From the NCBI RefSeq assembly GCF_001279525.1, contig NZ_LGDY01000155.1:1-14363 (forward strand): a stretch of DNA of 14,363 bases, read 5' to 3'. The position numbers and the translations under genes were made by a program. Below are positions 7,571 to 13,814 of this stretch, in pieces. This stretch comes from Nocardia sp. NRRL S-836. GTDB lineage: Bacteria; Actinomycetota; Actinomycetes; Mycobacteriales; Pseudonocardiaceae. Below the pieces are notes generated by a model. It did not search any database. It had not been told where the DNA came from and saw only the letters and a program-made list of their open reading frames with translations. Position 1 is the stretch's first letter; each line of letters begins with the position of its first letter.

Positions 7571-7844
7571 GCGCAGCCGCGTCAGTGGGTCGGCCAGATC
7601 GGTTCGCAGCGACCCCCGGCCGGCCGGCCGCTGGCGGTGCCCGAGGGCGTGAGCTGGGCGGTGTGGTTGAGCGCCAGCAGGTCCGGATGCCGATAGCAGA
7701 AGCTGCGTCGACGCACACCTCGCGGGCGATCGCCGAGACCTGATCTCACCGCCCGTACTGCTCCGCGGTGTTGATGGCCTTGATGACGCGCTGCCTGCGG
7801 CCCGCGGAGTCCGCGCGCCGCCCTTCAATCATCGTGGTGGTCAC
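7570..7844 (-). pseudogene. Remnant of TnpC/DUF6262-like transposition helper gene
   Basis: On the minus strand GTG (7844-7842) overlaps the stop of the transposase remnant (GTGA, 7844-7841). The reading gives ADSAGRRQRVIKAINTAEQYGR, a TGA (7747-7745) and VSAIAREVCVD. After a frameshift come FCYRHPDLLALNHTAQ and, in another frame, SLRTDLADPLTRLRRARLL. This succession (VSAIAR..VDR-F-YRH-DLL, then SLR-DLA) matches the N-terminal half of DUF6262/TnpC-like proteins, helper proteins found beside Tn554-type recombinases. Only about 90 residues remain; the coiled-coil C-terminal half is missing, cut where the DUF2493 homology ends. Recognition is from memory of the family. Confidence 0.6.
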
Positions 7845-8655
7845 GCTGCCCTCTCAGTATCGATGTCGGACAGTGGTTGCCGGATGCCTGGGCTTCCCAA
7901 GCCGACCACGCGGTTGCGTGCCACGTGGACGATCGCGCTGGACTCACGGAATTCGGCGCGTCCGGTGTCGGTGAGGTCGTCGAGGTCTGCCTGACGCGGA
8001 TGATCAGCCTGCGGATCCGCGTGATCTCCTCGTCGGAGGCATCGCTTCGGTCCGGGCCCAAGCGTCCGCGGCGGTGGCGAGCAGCCGTTCGCGGTTGCGC
8101 AGCAGGTCGACCAGACGGGCCTCCAGGTCGGACAGGTAGCACGGCGCTGAGGTGTGCGCAGCCGACGCAGCGGAACCACACCGGGCAGTCGTGGCCGCCG
8201 ACGGCGACATCGCTGGGCTCGCTGCAGGCGCCGTAGGGGACCGGGACCTCGCTGATCGCGCGGTGGGCGTGCTCGGAGTCGAGCAGGGTCTTCGCATCGC
8301 GCCAGACCCTGTTGGCGTGCCGGTCGAACTGCGTCGTCTCCAGAACGCGATGGTCCAGAGCTCGGCAAGGACCTCGACCGCGACGCCGGCGTCCGGGTCG
8401 CGCTGGACGCAGATGTGCCGATAGGCGCCGAGGATCATCCTCTTCTTGTCGAAGGCAGCATCTTGGCGACCAGCGCCTCGTCGACCTCGACCTCGGGCAG
8501 CGCGTCGCCCTATAGCCGGTGGCGTCCGCTGAGCCAGCTGCCGGTAATGGCTTTCGCCGTAAGGGTTCTTGGTCAGGCCGAGCGACAGCTTCAACGTGGC
8601 CGCGGGCTGATCAGGGAACCGAGCGCGGATGCGCTGCTGCTGTCGTCGGCGTCAT
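7841..8655 (-). pseudogene. Remnant of large Tn554-type recombinase (TnpB-like), C-terminal part
   Basis: Read right to left, the fragments in changing frames are: FPDQPAATLKLSLGLTKNPY and YRQLAQRTP (8655-8540); ALPEVEVDEALVAKMLP; FDKKRMILGAYRHICVQRDP; TTQFDRHANRVWRDAKTLLD; VPVPYGACSEPSDVAVGGHD; CPVWFRCVGCAH; LEARLVDLLRNRERLLATAA; DEEITRIRRLIIR; and LDDLTDTGRAEFRESSAIVH, to the stop at 7841. The PYG-C-EPS-V--GG--CP--FRC-GC-HF block with downstream SYLPDL is characteristic of the C-terminal region of large actinobacterial tyrosine-recombinase transposases. At least six frame changes are needed, and the catalytic N-terminal part is absent. It is thus a dead 3' fragment whose stop overlaps the TnpC-like start, as in the intact transposon operon. 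Confidence 0.6.
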
Positions 8656-8893
8656 GACGCGCGGCCGCCTACCCCGTAACGACCACCCGGAACACGCGGC
8701 TGCTACCTGAACGCAGCGCGTAACAGGGTTGCCGACCAGCCGCACCTCGCACACGCGCATCGCCGTAGCCGGACTCAACACACCTATCGCCCTAGATGAA
8801 GCGTCGACCCGTTCCGCCACAGACGCGCCAACGCACCGGGTCTCGCCACGACAACACCAATCGCCCTGCTGTTTCCGGAGAAGGGGCTCCACG

Positions 8894-9550
8894 TTGCCCA
8901 ACACGTACAAGACCAACTCCGACTGTGCGCAAGACCCTTCAAAGGACCGGAACCGCGCACTCCCATTGCCGCCATCAGCGGAGGTGCCAACGGCACCAGC
9001 TGCAGCCGTTGCCACGTCGGGTCGGCTGCGTTCCGCGGCGCTCGGAGCCGTTCATCACGCTGCGATGGTGCTGCGAGCTCACCTGGAAGCCTCCGCGTTG
9101 CGACCTCATGATCTGACCTGGACCGCGTTCAACGTGCTCGCCATTCTTCGCCACCAGGGAACAGCACAGATCGGCCAGGTCGCCAGGCAACTTGGTGCCT
9201 CAGCAGGAACGCTGACCGGTGTTGCCAAGAACCTGGAGCAACGCGGACTACTACAACGCAATCCGCATCCGTCCGATCGCCGCCACGTCCTCATGTGCCT
9301 GACAGAAGAAGGCGCTGCGCTGGCAGAAGGTCTTTCCTTCTCGTACCTAGCCGAGGCAGAGTTCGTCACGTCCTGCTTCAGCGATGACGATGCAACCCTC
9401 TTGTCCGAGTTGCTCACGAGTCTGACTGCGCACGTGGTTGCCACAAGCCAGCAACGGTGCGTCGTGATGCACGAATACTCCGACCTTCCGCCTAGACGAT
9501 CTCGGCGCAAGCGGGCACACGAGAAGCCATCCGCCGAACTGGATGACTAG
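8894..9550 (+). CDS. MarR-family transcriptional regulator
   Basis: The C-terminal 160 residues form a MarR-type winged helix: a dimerisation helix (LRSAALGAVHHAAMVLRAHL), the DLTWTAFNVLAIL segment, the HTH (IGQVARQLGASAGTLTGVAK, recognition helix NLEQRGLLQR) and the wing with the diagnostic DRR (residues 128-130) and LTEEG. The C-terminus is helical, with a basic tail. The start is uncertain: TTG 8894 has GGAGAAGGGG at 8877-8886, giving 218 residues with an unusual low-complexity N-terminal 45; GTG 8984 would give a normal MarR length. MarR proteins bind palindromes as dimers and usually repress neighbours on sensing small ligands. No enzyme or efflux gene is adjacent, so the target is unknown; the preceding transposon remnant makes transfer likely. 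Confidence 0.85.
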   Translation: MPNTYKTNSDCAQDPSKDRNRALPLPPSAEVPTAPAAAVATSGRLRSAALGAVHHAAMVLRAHLEASALRPHDLTWTAFNVLAILRHQGTAQIGQVARQLGASAGTLTGVAKNLEQRGLLQRNPHPSDRRHVLMCLTEEGAALAEGLSFSYLAEAEFVTSCFSDDDATLLSELLTSLTAHVVATSQQRCVVMHEYSDLPPRRSRRKRAHEKPSAELDD

Positions 9551-9938
9551 CCGCAGGTCCTTACAAGGAAGTCAAGCCCCGGTTCGCCGCGTGGCGACCG
9601 GACGCCGCGGCCGGCGGATCGACGGCGCGATGCCGGCGGTGGCTGATAGCCATCGCCGCTGCAGGCACCGGCTGAGGTAGGGATGTCTGTCGGGTCGGTA
9701 GACCCACTACGCACGGGTCGCTACTTCAGTGGAATCGCCGATGCCGGGCCAGGCAACCACAAGCCGGTTCCCCTCTGCTGTGGGCTCTCCGATCCTCAAC
9801 CACTGGGGGCCTGAACGCGGGGCTCGATCAGCCCGCCCGCCATCGAGGCCCCTTGCCCACCGCCTTTGCGGCCGCAGGAAGAGGCATGCATGACGGCGGC
9901 TGTGGCGCTGCATGGACCGACGAGTCAGGAGGCTGACA
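9551..9938 (+). other. Intergenic stretch with two hairpins, no convincing gene
   Basis: This 388-nt gap holds a hairpin at 9634-9658 and an imperfect one at 9819-9852 (GGGGCTCGAT against ATCGAGGCCCC, one-base bulge, 13-nt loop). A minus-strand open frame across 9707-9913 contains the protein-like stretch LRIGEPTAEGNRLVVAWPGI but lacks a ribosome-binding site and a family match. I regard it as non-coding or the debris of an old gene. Confidence 0.4.
9634..9658 (+). terminator. Hairpin downstream of the MarR gene
   Basis: CGGCGGTGGCT-GAT-AGCCATCGCCG forms an 11-bp stem with one G-T wobble and a 3-nt loop, 83 nt after the MarR stop. There is no T-tract. It is inferred to be the terminator of the regulator gene. 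Confidence 0.45.
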
Positions 9939-10286
9939 ATGATGGGGTGGTCAACGGATGAGCTCGCACGACTGGAACTACTGAGTGCGGGCGAGCCCGT
10001 GAGCGTGTCGATGCGACGCGGTGTTCATCCGAATCTGATCTCTTGGACCAAGGCGCGCGGTCTGTTCGTCCGGATCGACCGCGGCACGAAGTGGGGCAAC
10101 CCGTTCATCATTGGATGCGATGGGGACCGCCCCACCGTGATCTATCGGTACGAAGAGCACCTTGCGCGCAACGGTTCGCTTCTTGCTGCCCTCGGCGAAC
10201 TTGCAGGAAAGGCACTCGGGTGCTGGTGCGCGCCGCGGTGGTGCCATGGCGACATCCTGGCCGGCATCCTTTACGCCGGTTTGTAA
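9939..10286 (+). CDS. DUF4326 domain protein
   Basis: A 115-residue protein starting at ATG 9939, with AGGAGG at 9927-9932 and 6-nt spacing; an in-frame ATG at 9912 lacks such a site. Residues 27-110 match the DUF4326 pattern: an N-terminal strand region, TKWGNPF (50-56), a helix with YRYEEHLARN, then LAGKALGCWCAPRWCHGD (to residue 105) with Cys95, Cys97, Cys102 and His103, which look like the conserved, possibly metal-binding or catalytic, site. The domain is common in phages and mobile elements. I know of no established function. A strong hairpin follows directly, so it probably forms a single-gene transcript. A second, frameshifted DUF4326 copy lies at 12507. Confidence 0.85.
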   Translation: MMGWSTDELARLELLSAGEPVSVSMRRGVHPNLISWTKARGLFVRIDRGTKWGNPFIIGCDGDRPTVIYRYEEHLARNGSLLAALGELAGKALGCWCAPRWCHGDILAGILYAGL

Positions 10287-10291
10287 CATCC

Positions 10292-10329
10292 GGGCCTGCT
10301 CAGCTGTTGTCTGACTGCTGAGCGGGCCC
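10292..10329 (+). terminator. Strong hairpin terminator after the DUF4326 gene
   Basis: GGGCCTGCTCAGC (10292-10304) pairs with GCTGAGCGGGCCC (10317-10329): 13 positions with a single G-T/C-A type mismatch and a 12-nt loop. It begins 5 nt after the stop codon. No U-tract follows, consistent with actinobacterial hairpin terminators. Confidence 0.7.
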
Positions 10330-10396
10330 ATCCGGCTTCTGCACTTCCCTTTGTGCAGAACGGATCTCCTCGTGATCACCGTCAACACAAGTCGCT

Positions 10397-10837
10397 TTGC
10401 ACAGTCTGGCCGGCCATATGATCAGCCTCGTTGCGACTGCGGTGACCGGCGAGGAGCGCATCGCCTTCACCGGCGATGGCGGCCCGACCATCTTGCTCTT
10501 GCGTGTACTCGCGGCACTGGACGGTGCCCGTGAACGACCCCGACACCGGCAGCTGGACGGGCGTTTCGACCCGGTCACCGCCGATTGGCCGGACGCCGCC
10601 GCGCTGCTCGTCGCCGCCGACGAAGTTCCCCCACAGCGCCTCGCGAGCGCCGCCGTACTCGGCGCGGTCGGTGTCGGCGGCGGCCTTCGTCCGGTTCGCG
10701 GCATCGTGCCCGCAGTGCAGGCTGCCCGCGCACACGGAATCCGTCTGGCCATCGTGCCCGCGGCCTCCGCTCGCGAGGCATGCCTGGTCGACGGGGTCGA
10801 CATGCTTGCCGCGCGTGACTTGGCCGAAGTCGCCTAG
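10397..10837 (+). CDS. Stand-alone ChlI-like (Mg-chelatase/ComM N-terminal) domain protein
   Basis: A protein of 139-146 residues, from TTG 10397 or ATG 10418; neither has a strong ribosome-binding site. The C-terminal half reads AVLGAVGVGGGLRPVRGIVP, AVQAARAHGIRLAIVPAASA and REACLVDGVDMLAARDLAEV. This is the pattern of the subunit-ChlI N-terminal domain of ComM/YifB proteins (G.L.LDG.LRPV.G.LP...A...G....VP..NA.EA.LV). The N-terminal part (ISLVATAVTGEERIAFTGDG) fits the same fold but is diverged. The AAA+ module that normally follows is absent. The fold resembles ribosomal S5 domain 2/Lon-type domains. GTG 10371, in another frame, gives ITVNTSRFAQS and may be the original N-terminus before an indel. 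The role is unknown; it could be a regulator or decoy of a larger helicase. Confidence 0.7.
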   Translation: MHSLAGHMISLVATAVTGEERIAFTGDGGPTILLLRVLAALDGARERPRHRQLDGRFDPVTADWPDAAALLVAADEVPPQRLASAAVLGAVGVGGGLRPVRGIVPAVQAARAHGIRLAIVPAASAREACLVDGVDMLAARDLAEVA

Positions 10838-10983
10838 CTGCGAGGTGACGACGGCGCCCGGCGGCCGCGTCCGTGGTCGACGACTTCCGCCCGCCCGGAG
10901 GCTGTCCGACGAGCGCAGAAGGATCCGTCGTCGCCGGAGCCCGTCGTGCTGCTGTGCCTGATCGACTGCACCTGATCCAAGCC

Positions 10984-11080
10984 TTCTGTCCGAGCTGTGG
11001 CGCATGCCGCTCCCACGGCACTGCTGCCCGCTCACGTCGGCCAGGCGCGCACCGTCCACCCCGCGGGCGCGCCTGGCCGA
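10984..11080 (+). repeat. Repeated leader element, copy A (conserved 5' block plus 14-bp hairpin)
   Basis: The 5' block (10984-11035) contains CTGTCCGAGC and GGCACTGCTGCCCGCTC, matching copy B. It is followed by a perfect 14-bp inverted repeat: 11037-11050 (TCGGCCAGGCGCGC) with 11067-11080, loop 16 nt. The element ends 28 nt before the ATG at 11109. It could be a structured mRNA leader, an attenuator or a terminator plus promoter unit. Confidence 0.65.
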
Positions 11081-11108
11081 TCCCCACGATCTCCGGAACG
11101 AGGACACC

Positions 11109-11552
11109 ATGTGGATGCTGATCAACGACCTCGCTGACATTCGTCCCGGTGACGGAATCACGATCGTCTCGCGTCGCACCCGCCGCACGTGGACAAGCAC
11201 CGTCAAAGCGGATGGCACCTACATCGGCTGTCTCGCTGTTGCCGGTGGCCGCGCCGACGTGGCGATCGTGAGCCGCGAGTATGCGGCACCGGCAGGGACC
11301 CTTGAAGCCGAGTTCGTCGAGCAGCTCCGCCACGTGCGTGCCGAGCTCGACGCCCTTCGCGACGTCGTGTTCGACGCCGCCAACGAGTTGCGGGGTTTGC
11401 CGAGCGACTACACCGAGGCAGTCGATGCCAGGACGCAGCGGGTCGTGAACGCGGATCGCCTCTACCAGCTCTACCGCGACAGGTCCGGGGAGATCGGATC
11501 CGATCTCCGCAAGGCCCTTCCCGAGGGCTACAGGCGCCACCGGCGCGGCTGA
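11109..11552 (+). CDS. Hypothetical protein
   Basis: A 147-residue protein starting at ATG 11109, with GAGGA at 11099-11103; the frame is open to 11004, but that region is the repeated hairpin element. The first 60 residues look like a small beta barrel or SH3-like fold (DIRPGDGITIVSRRTRRTWT then ADVAIVSREY). This is followed by a long amphipathic helical region (FVEQLRHVRAELDALRDVVF) and a basic tail (YRRHRRG). It has no cysteine cluster or membrane segment. I do not recognise the family. The hairpin element immediately upstream suggests control through its leader. Confidence 0.7.
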   Translation: MWMLINDLADIRPGDGITIVSRRTRRTWTSTVKADGTYIGCLAVAGGRADVAIVSREYAAPAGTLEAEFVEQLRHVRAELDALRDVVFDAANELRGLPSDYTEAVDARTQRVVNADRLYQLYRDRSGEIGSDLRKALPEGYRRHRRG

Positions 11553-11666
11553 TCGGTCGTCGAGGTCGTCACGCCAGTTCGCTGTCGCGGCAACACCTCC
11601 AAACGGTGGTGAGCCACCCGCGCTGATCAATCGAAGTCGTTCTTGAACCGTGTGGAGAGGGTTGTC

Positions 11667-12263
11667 ATGAGCAAGCGGCACAACAACGTTGCCCGTCCGG
11701 CTGACCGTCGCGCGGCCGCCCGCGTCAAGCACGACGCCCGCGCGCGCTACGAGTGCATGTCGGCGACGGTGGATCTGTGGCGACGAGGCCTGCTGCGGAC
11801 CTCGCGCGAGGATGCACGCCGCGGCGACGTGACGGTGAGCCCGCAGTACTGGCGTTTCCTGCCGCAGGGCGTGCGAGTGCGCTTGGAGCGAACGGGCTGG
11901 CCGGAGGGGATGCGTCCCGGTGACCTGAGTGTGGCGGAGTACCTGGTCTGGGACCGTCAGCGCAGGGAGACCAAGGCCGCCTCGAAGATCCACGATCAGC
12001 TCATTCGTGACGTACTGCGCAAGCTCCGCCCAGCCCGGCCCGGCGCTGAGGAAGGTGATGCGGTCGTGAAACCGGCAGCTCGGGCTGCCGGCCACGCGGC
12101 CGAGGAAGAGCAGCACAGCATGATCTTGCGACCGTTCGACGGCAAGGTCATCCCGTTGTGTGCGTGCGGCGGTCTGACGAGCAGGCCGATGGGCGAGCCC
12201 TACGCCAAGGGCGTCTACACGCGCCACGTGAAAGCGGCCCTGCAGGCTGCGGCCGCAGCCTGA
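11667..12263 (+). CDS. Hypothetical basic protein
   Basis: A 198-residue protein starting at ATG 11667, with GGAGAGG at 11654-11660; the upstream TTG 11643 and GTG 11649 lie before that site. The N-terminus is strongly basic (MSKRHNNVARPADRRAAARV) and could bind nucleic acid. The middle has FLPQGVRVRLERTGWPEGMR and DLSVAEYLVWDRQRRETK, then a charged helix. The C-terminal part carries VIPLCACGG, with two cysteines, and an Ala tail. I recognise no family. It stands alone on the plus strand, 114 nt after the previous gene. Confidence 0.7.
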   Translation: MSKRHNNVARPADRRAAARVKHDARARYECMSATVDLWRRGLLRTSREDARRGDVTVSPQYWRFLPQGVRVRLERTGWPEGMRPGDLSVAEYLVWDRQRRETKAASKIHDQLIRDVLRKLRPARPGAEEGDAVVKPAARAAGHAAEEEQHSMILRPFDGKVIPLCACGGLTSRPMGEPYAKGVYTRHVKAALQAAAAA

Positions 12264-12338
12264 GCTAAGCCGCTGATGGAGTCGCCTCCGTCTTGTCTCC
12301 ACCGCGCTCGTCCGCGACCAGTTCCGCTGCCCCGCTGT

Positions 12339-12370
12339 GGTGCCGGGGTGCCGGGGTGCCGGGGTGCCGC
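12339..12370 (+). repeat. Four tandem copies of an 8-bp unit
   Basis: GGTGCCGG is repeated three times exactly, with a fourth copy GGTGCCGC. It lies in the 243-nt gap between the basic protein gene and the DUF4326 pseudogene. Eight is not a multiple of three, so unit-number change would shift any reading frame; no gene is evident here. Confidence 0.7.
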
Positions 12371-12506
12371 ACTCTGCGTCCGGCCACACCGGGAGGGCGA
12401 GCCACGGAACACACCGCGGCTTGCCTTTCGGACCGTGCCGGGCGCGATCCGAGTGCGCCCCGCCACCCGGCGGTGCAGCGTAAGAGTGGCACGGCAAGGG
12501 AGCAAG

Positions 12507-12682
12507 GTGGCAGATTCACTGGTCGTCCACTGCAAGCGCGCCCGGTACGACGTCTACATCGGACGAGCCTCGCAGTGGGGAATCCCTTTGAGATCGGCAA
12601 GGACGGCACCCGCGACGAGGTGATCACTCTCTACGAGGAGTGGGTGCTTGAGCAGCCGGAGCTGATGGCGCAGCTCGCTTAG
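12507..12682 (+). pseudogene. Frameshifted, truncated DUF4326 gene
   Basis: GTG 12507, with AAGGGAG at 12496-12502, begins VADSLVVHCKRARYDVYIGR and ASQWG. The conserved WGNPF is broken by loss of one base near 12580: the right frame resumes as NPFEIGKDGTRDEVITLYEE and WVLEQPELMAQLA. It then meets TAG (12680-12682) where intact members continue into (E)L.GK.LGCWC..CHGD; the following LAG codons suggest a nonsense change, but no clear Cys motif follows. The remaining 59 residues are closer to the family consensus than the intact copy at 9939. It is non-functional unless the frameshift is an assembly error. Confidence 0.75.
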
Positions 12683-12763
12683 CTGGCAGGCTCAATCCAT
12701 GGGGGACTGCTCCCGTGCACGTCGTCGGTCTCACCGTATCAAGCCACCGTTCTGATCTCGCTT

Positions 12764-12801
12764 GGGTTGTGACCGGCGGGGATGACCGCCGGTCACAACC
12801 C
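12764..12801 (+). terminator. Perfect 16-bp inverted repeat with 6-nt loop
   Basis: GGGTTGTGACCGGCGG (12764-12779), loop GGATGA, then the exact complement at 12786-12801. Its position after the broken DUF4326 gene suits a terminator; such perfect symmetry would also suit an operator or a protein-binding hairpin. Confidence 0.6.
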
Positions 12802-12810
12802 TGATGATCT

Positions 12811-12873
12811 CCCGAGAGCCGGGGCACGCGCCGTCTCCTGGCCCTGTTGCCCGCCCGCGCTCGGTCAGGCGGC
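12811..12873 (+). repeat. Repeated leader element, copy C (5' block only, diverged)
   Basis: CCCGAG..., then CCCTGTTGCCCGCCCG and TCGGTCAGGCGGCG, line up with the 5' block and left hairpin arm of copies A and B with scattered substitutions. The matching right arm is not seen. It lies about 130 nt before the TTG at 13003. Confidence 0.4.
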
Positions 12874-13002
12874 GTGCGCCGACACCCGCCACGGCGGTGC
12901 TCCTTCCGCAAGGTCACTCCCGCCGACGGCGTCGGCGCGCAGCGGAGGCGAGTGCTTGCTCACCACATCGACCTATCCAGCCCAGTTGAGGAGACATGTC
13001 TT

Positions 13003-13290
13003 TTGGACGACGTGACGATGGAGGCGACGGCCGAGATTTACGCCGCGGCCGCAGTGTGCTCGGCAATCTACGGCATGGTTGCGGTTGGTCGAAGTGACGC
13101 CGCGAGCCGCGTGTTCGGAGGGCTGTCCAACGAGCTGCGCCGAGACGTCCTTCGCATCATGGAGGCCGACCTGCCGACGCGGGTGGCCGAGGCGGTCAAG
13201 GCCGGCGTGCTGCAGCCGGACGAGGTGTTCGTCGACGGGACCACGCAGCCCCCGCGCATCGACGTGGGGGAGACGGTCGACGCGGAGTAG
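13003..13290 (+). CDS. Small hypothetical protein
   Basis: A 95-residue protein. TTG 13003 is favoured by GAGGAG at 12988-12993; GTG 13012 or ATG 13018 are alternatives that shorten it by 3 or 5 residues. It is mostly helical (MEATAEIYAAAAVCSAIYGM, then VFGGLSNELRRDVLRIMEAD and a C-terminal acidic tail). No family is recognised. The frame is interrupted by TAG 13288-13290 and continues open in the same frame into the next ORF, so this may be the first half of a longer gene of about 181 codons. Confidence 0.6.
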   Translation: MDDVTMEATAEIYAAAAVCSAIYGMVAVGRSDAASRVFGGLSNELRRDVLRIMEADLPTRVAEAVKAGVLQPDEVFVDGTTQPPRIDVGETVDAE

Positions 13291-13311
13291 CAGCCGCAGG
13301 AGCCGCTGTGG

Positions 13312-13548
13312 ATGCAGGTCGTCGAGTCCGCGCTGCACGTGGTTCTGCACGGCGACCGGGACCTCGTCGCGAAGATCACGGCCGACCCCGACGGCTACCG
13401 CCGGCTGGTCCGGCACGTGCGCCGACGTGCCGAGGGGGACGAAACCAAGGCCGTGGAAGTCCTTCGGCAACTCGGTGCGGCGAAGCTCAAAGCCGTGAAG
13501 CGGTTCGCCGACCCCGTCGTCTACCTGATCACCGAGTTGCGCGACTGA
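13312..13548 (+). CDS. Small hypothetical protein, same frame as the preceding ORF
   Basis: A 78-residue protein starting at ATG 13312, with AGGAG at 13298-13302. It is helical and basic (MQVVESALHVVLHGDRDLVA, then YRRLVRHVRRRAEGDETKAV and KLKAVKRFADPVVYLITELR). I do not recognise the family. It lies in the same frame as the ORF before it, separated only by TAG and six codons. Either it is a distinct downstream gene with its own ribosome-binding site, or it is the second half of one gene split by a nonsense change. Confidence 0.6.
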   Translation: MQVVESALHVVLHGDRDLVAKITADPDGYRRLVRHVRRRAEGDETKAVEVLRQLGAAKLKAVKRFADPVVYLITELRD

Positions 13549-13631
13549 CTTCCCGTGCGCGGCGCAAGCTGCCCTGCCACTCCGGCGCCTGAACCACGAA
13601 CACCCCAACGCCGCCATTTGCTTCCTGTTAC

Positions 13632-13731
13632 TTCCTGTCCGAGCAGAGACGCGTGCCCATCCAGGCACTGCTGCCCGCTCGTCCTCGGCCAGACGCGCCC
13701 GTCCTCGCCCCACGGACGCGTCTGGCCGAGG
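13632..13731 (+). repeat. Repeated leader element, copy B (conserved 5' block plus 15-bp hairpin)
   Basis: The 5' block (13632-13680) shares CCTGTCCGAGC and GGCACTGCTGCCCGCTC with copy A. The hairpin pairs 13683-13697 (CCTCGGCCAGACGCG) with 13717-13731, loop 19 nt. Relative to copy A the stem has an A-T pair in place of G-C, with both sides changed. It lies 84 nt before the GTG at 13815. Confidence 0.65.
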
Positions 13732-13814
13732 GCCCTTGCCGTTCACCGCTCCCGCCGCCGATGTCAGCCCTGACATAGGCCCTTGTATCGACTCCTCGGG
13801 GATAACCCTTCAGC

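Larger units (their letters stand above)
7570..8655 (-). mobile_element. Degenerate Tn554-like transposon remnant
   Basis: The two minus-strand fragments keep the order and GTGA coupling of Tn554-type recombinase and helper genes. The left limit is placed where the DUF2493 homology gives way to TnpC-like sequence; the right limit is the last recognisable transposase residue and is approximate. I see no terminal repeats, consistent with this class, which lacks long inverted ends. Confidence 0.55.
12683..13002 (+). other. Gene-free stretch with perfect palindrome and diverged leader element
   Basis: This 320-nt gap holds the 16-bp perfect hairpin at 12764-12801 and, from 12811, a diverged copy of the repeated leader element. 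Open frames across it give low-complexity Arg/Pro/Ala-rich products with no ribosome-binding sites, and I reject them as genes. Confidence 0.5.

Noticed and set aside
9707..9913. A 68-codon minus-strand open frame with a protein-like C-terminal half
   Set aside because: It has no ribosome-binding site, no family match and an Arg-rich first half. It is kept only as a note on possible gene debris.
10575..12497. A 640-codon open frame on the minus strand
   Set aside because: It lies antisense to three plus-strand genes and intergenic hairpins, is Arg/Pro/Gly/Ala-rich, has no recognisable domain and crosses the repeated leader element. Long antisense frames are expected in GC-rich coding DNA.
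927..13290. Possible amber codon reassignment or suppression, because several broken genes contain in-frame TAG (927, 1175, 12680, 13288)
   Set aside because: Broken genes also contain TGA (7430, 3321, 7747 minus) and many frameshifts, no complete suppressor tRNA is visible, and some intact genes appear to end in TAG (for example 5720, 7054, 9550).
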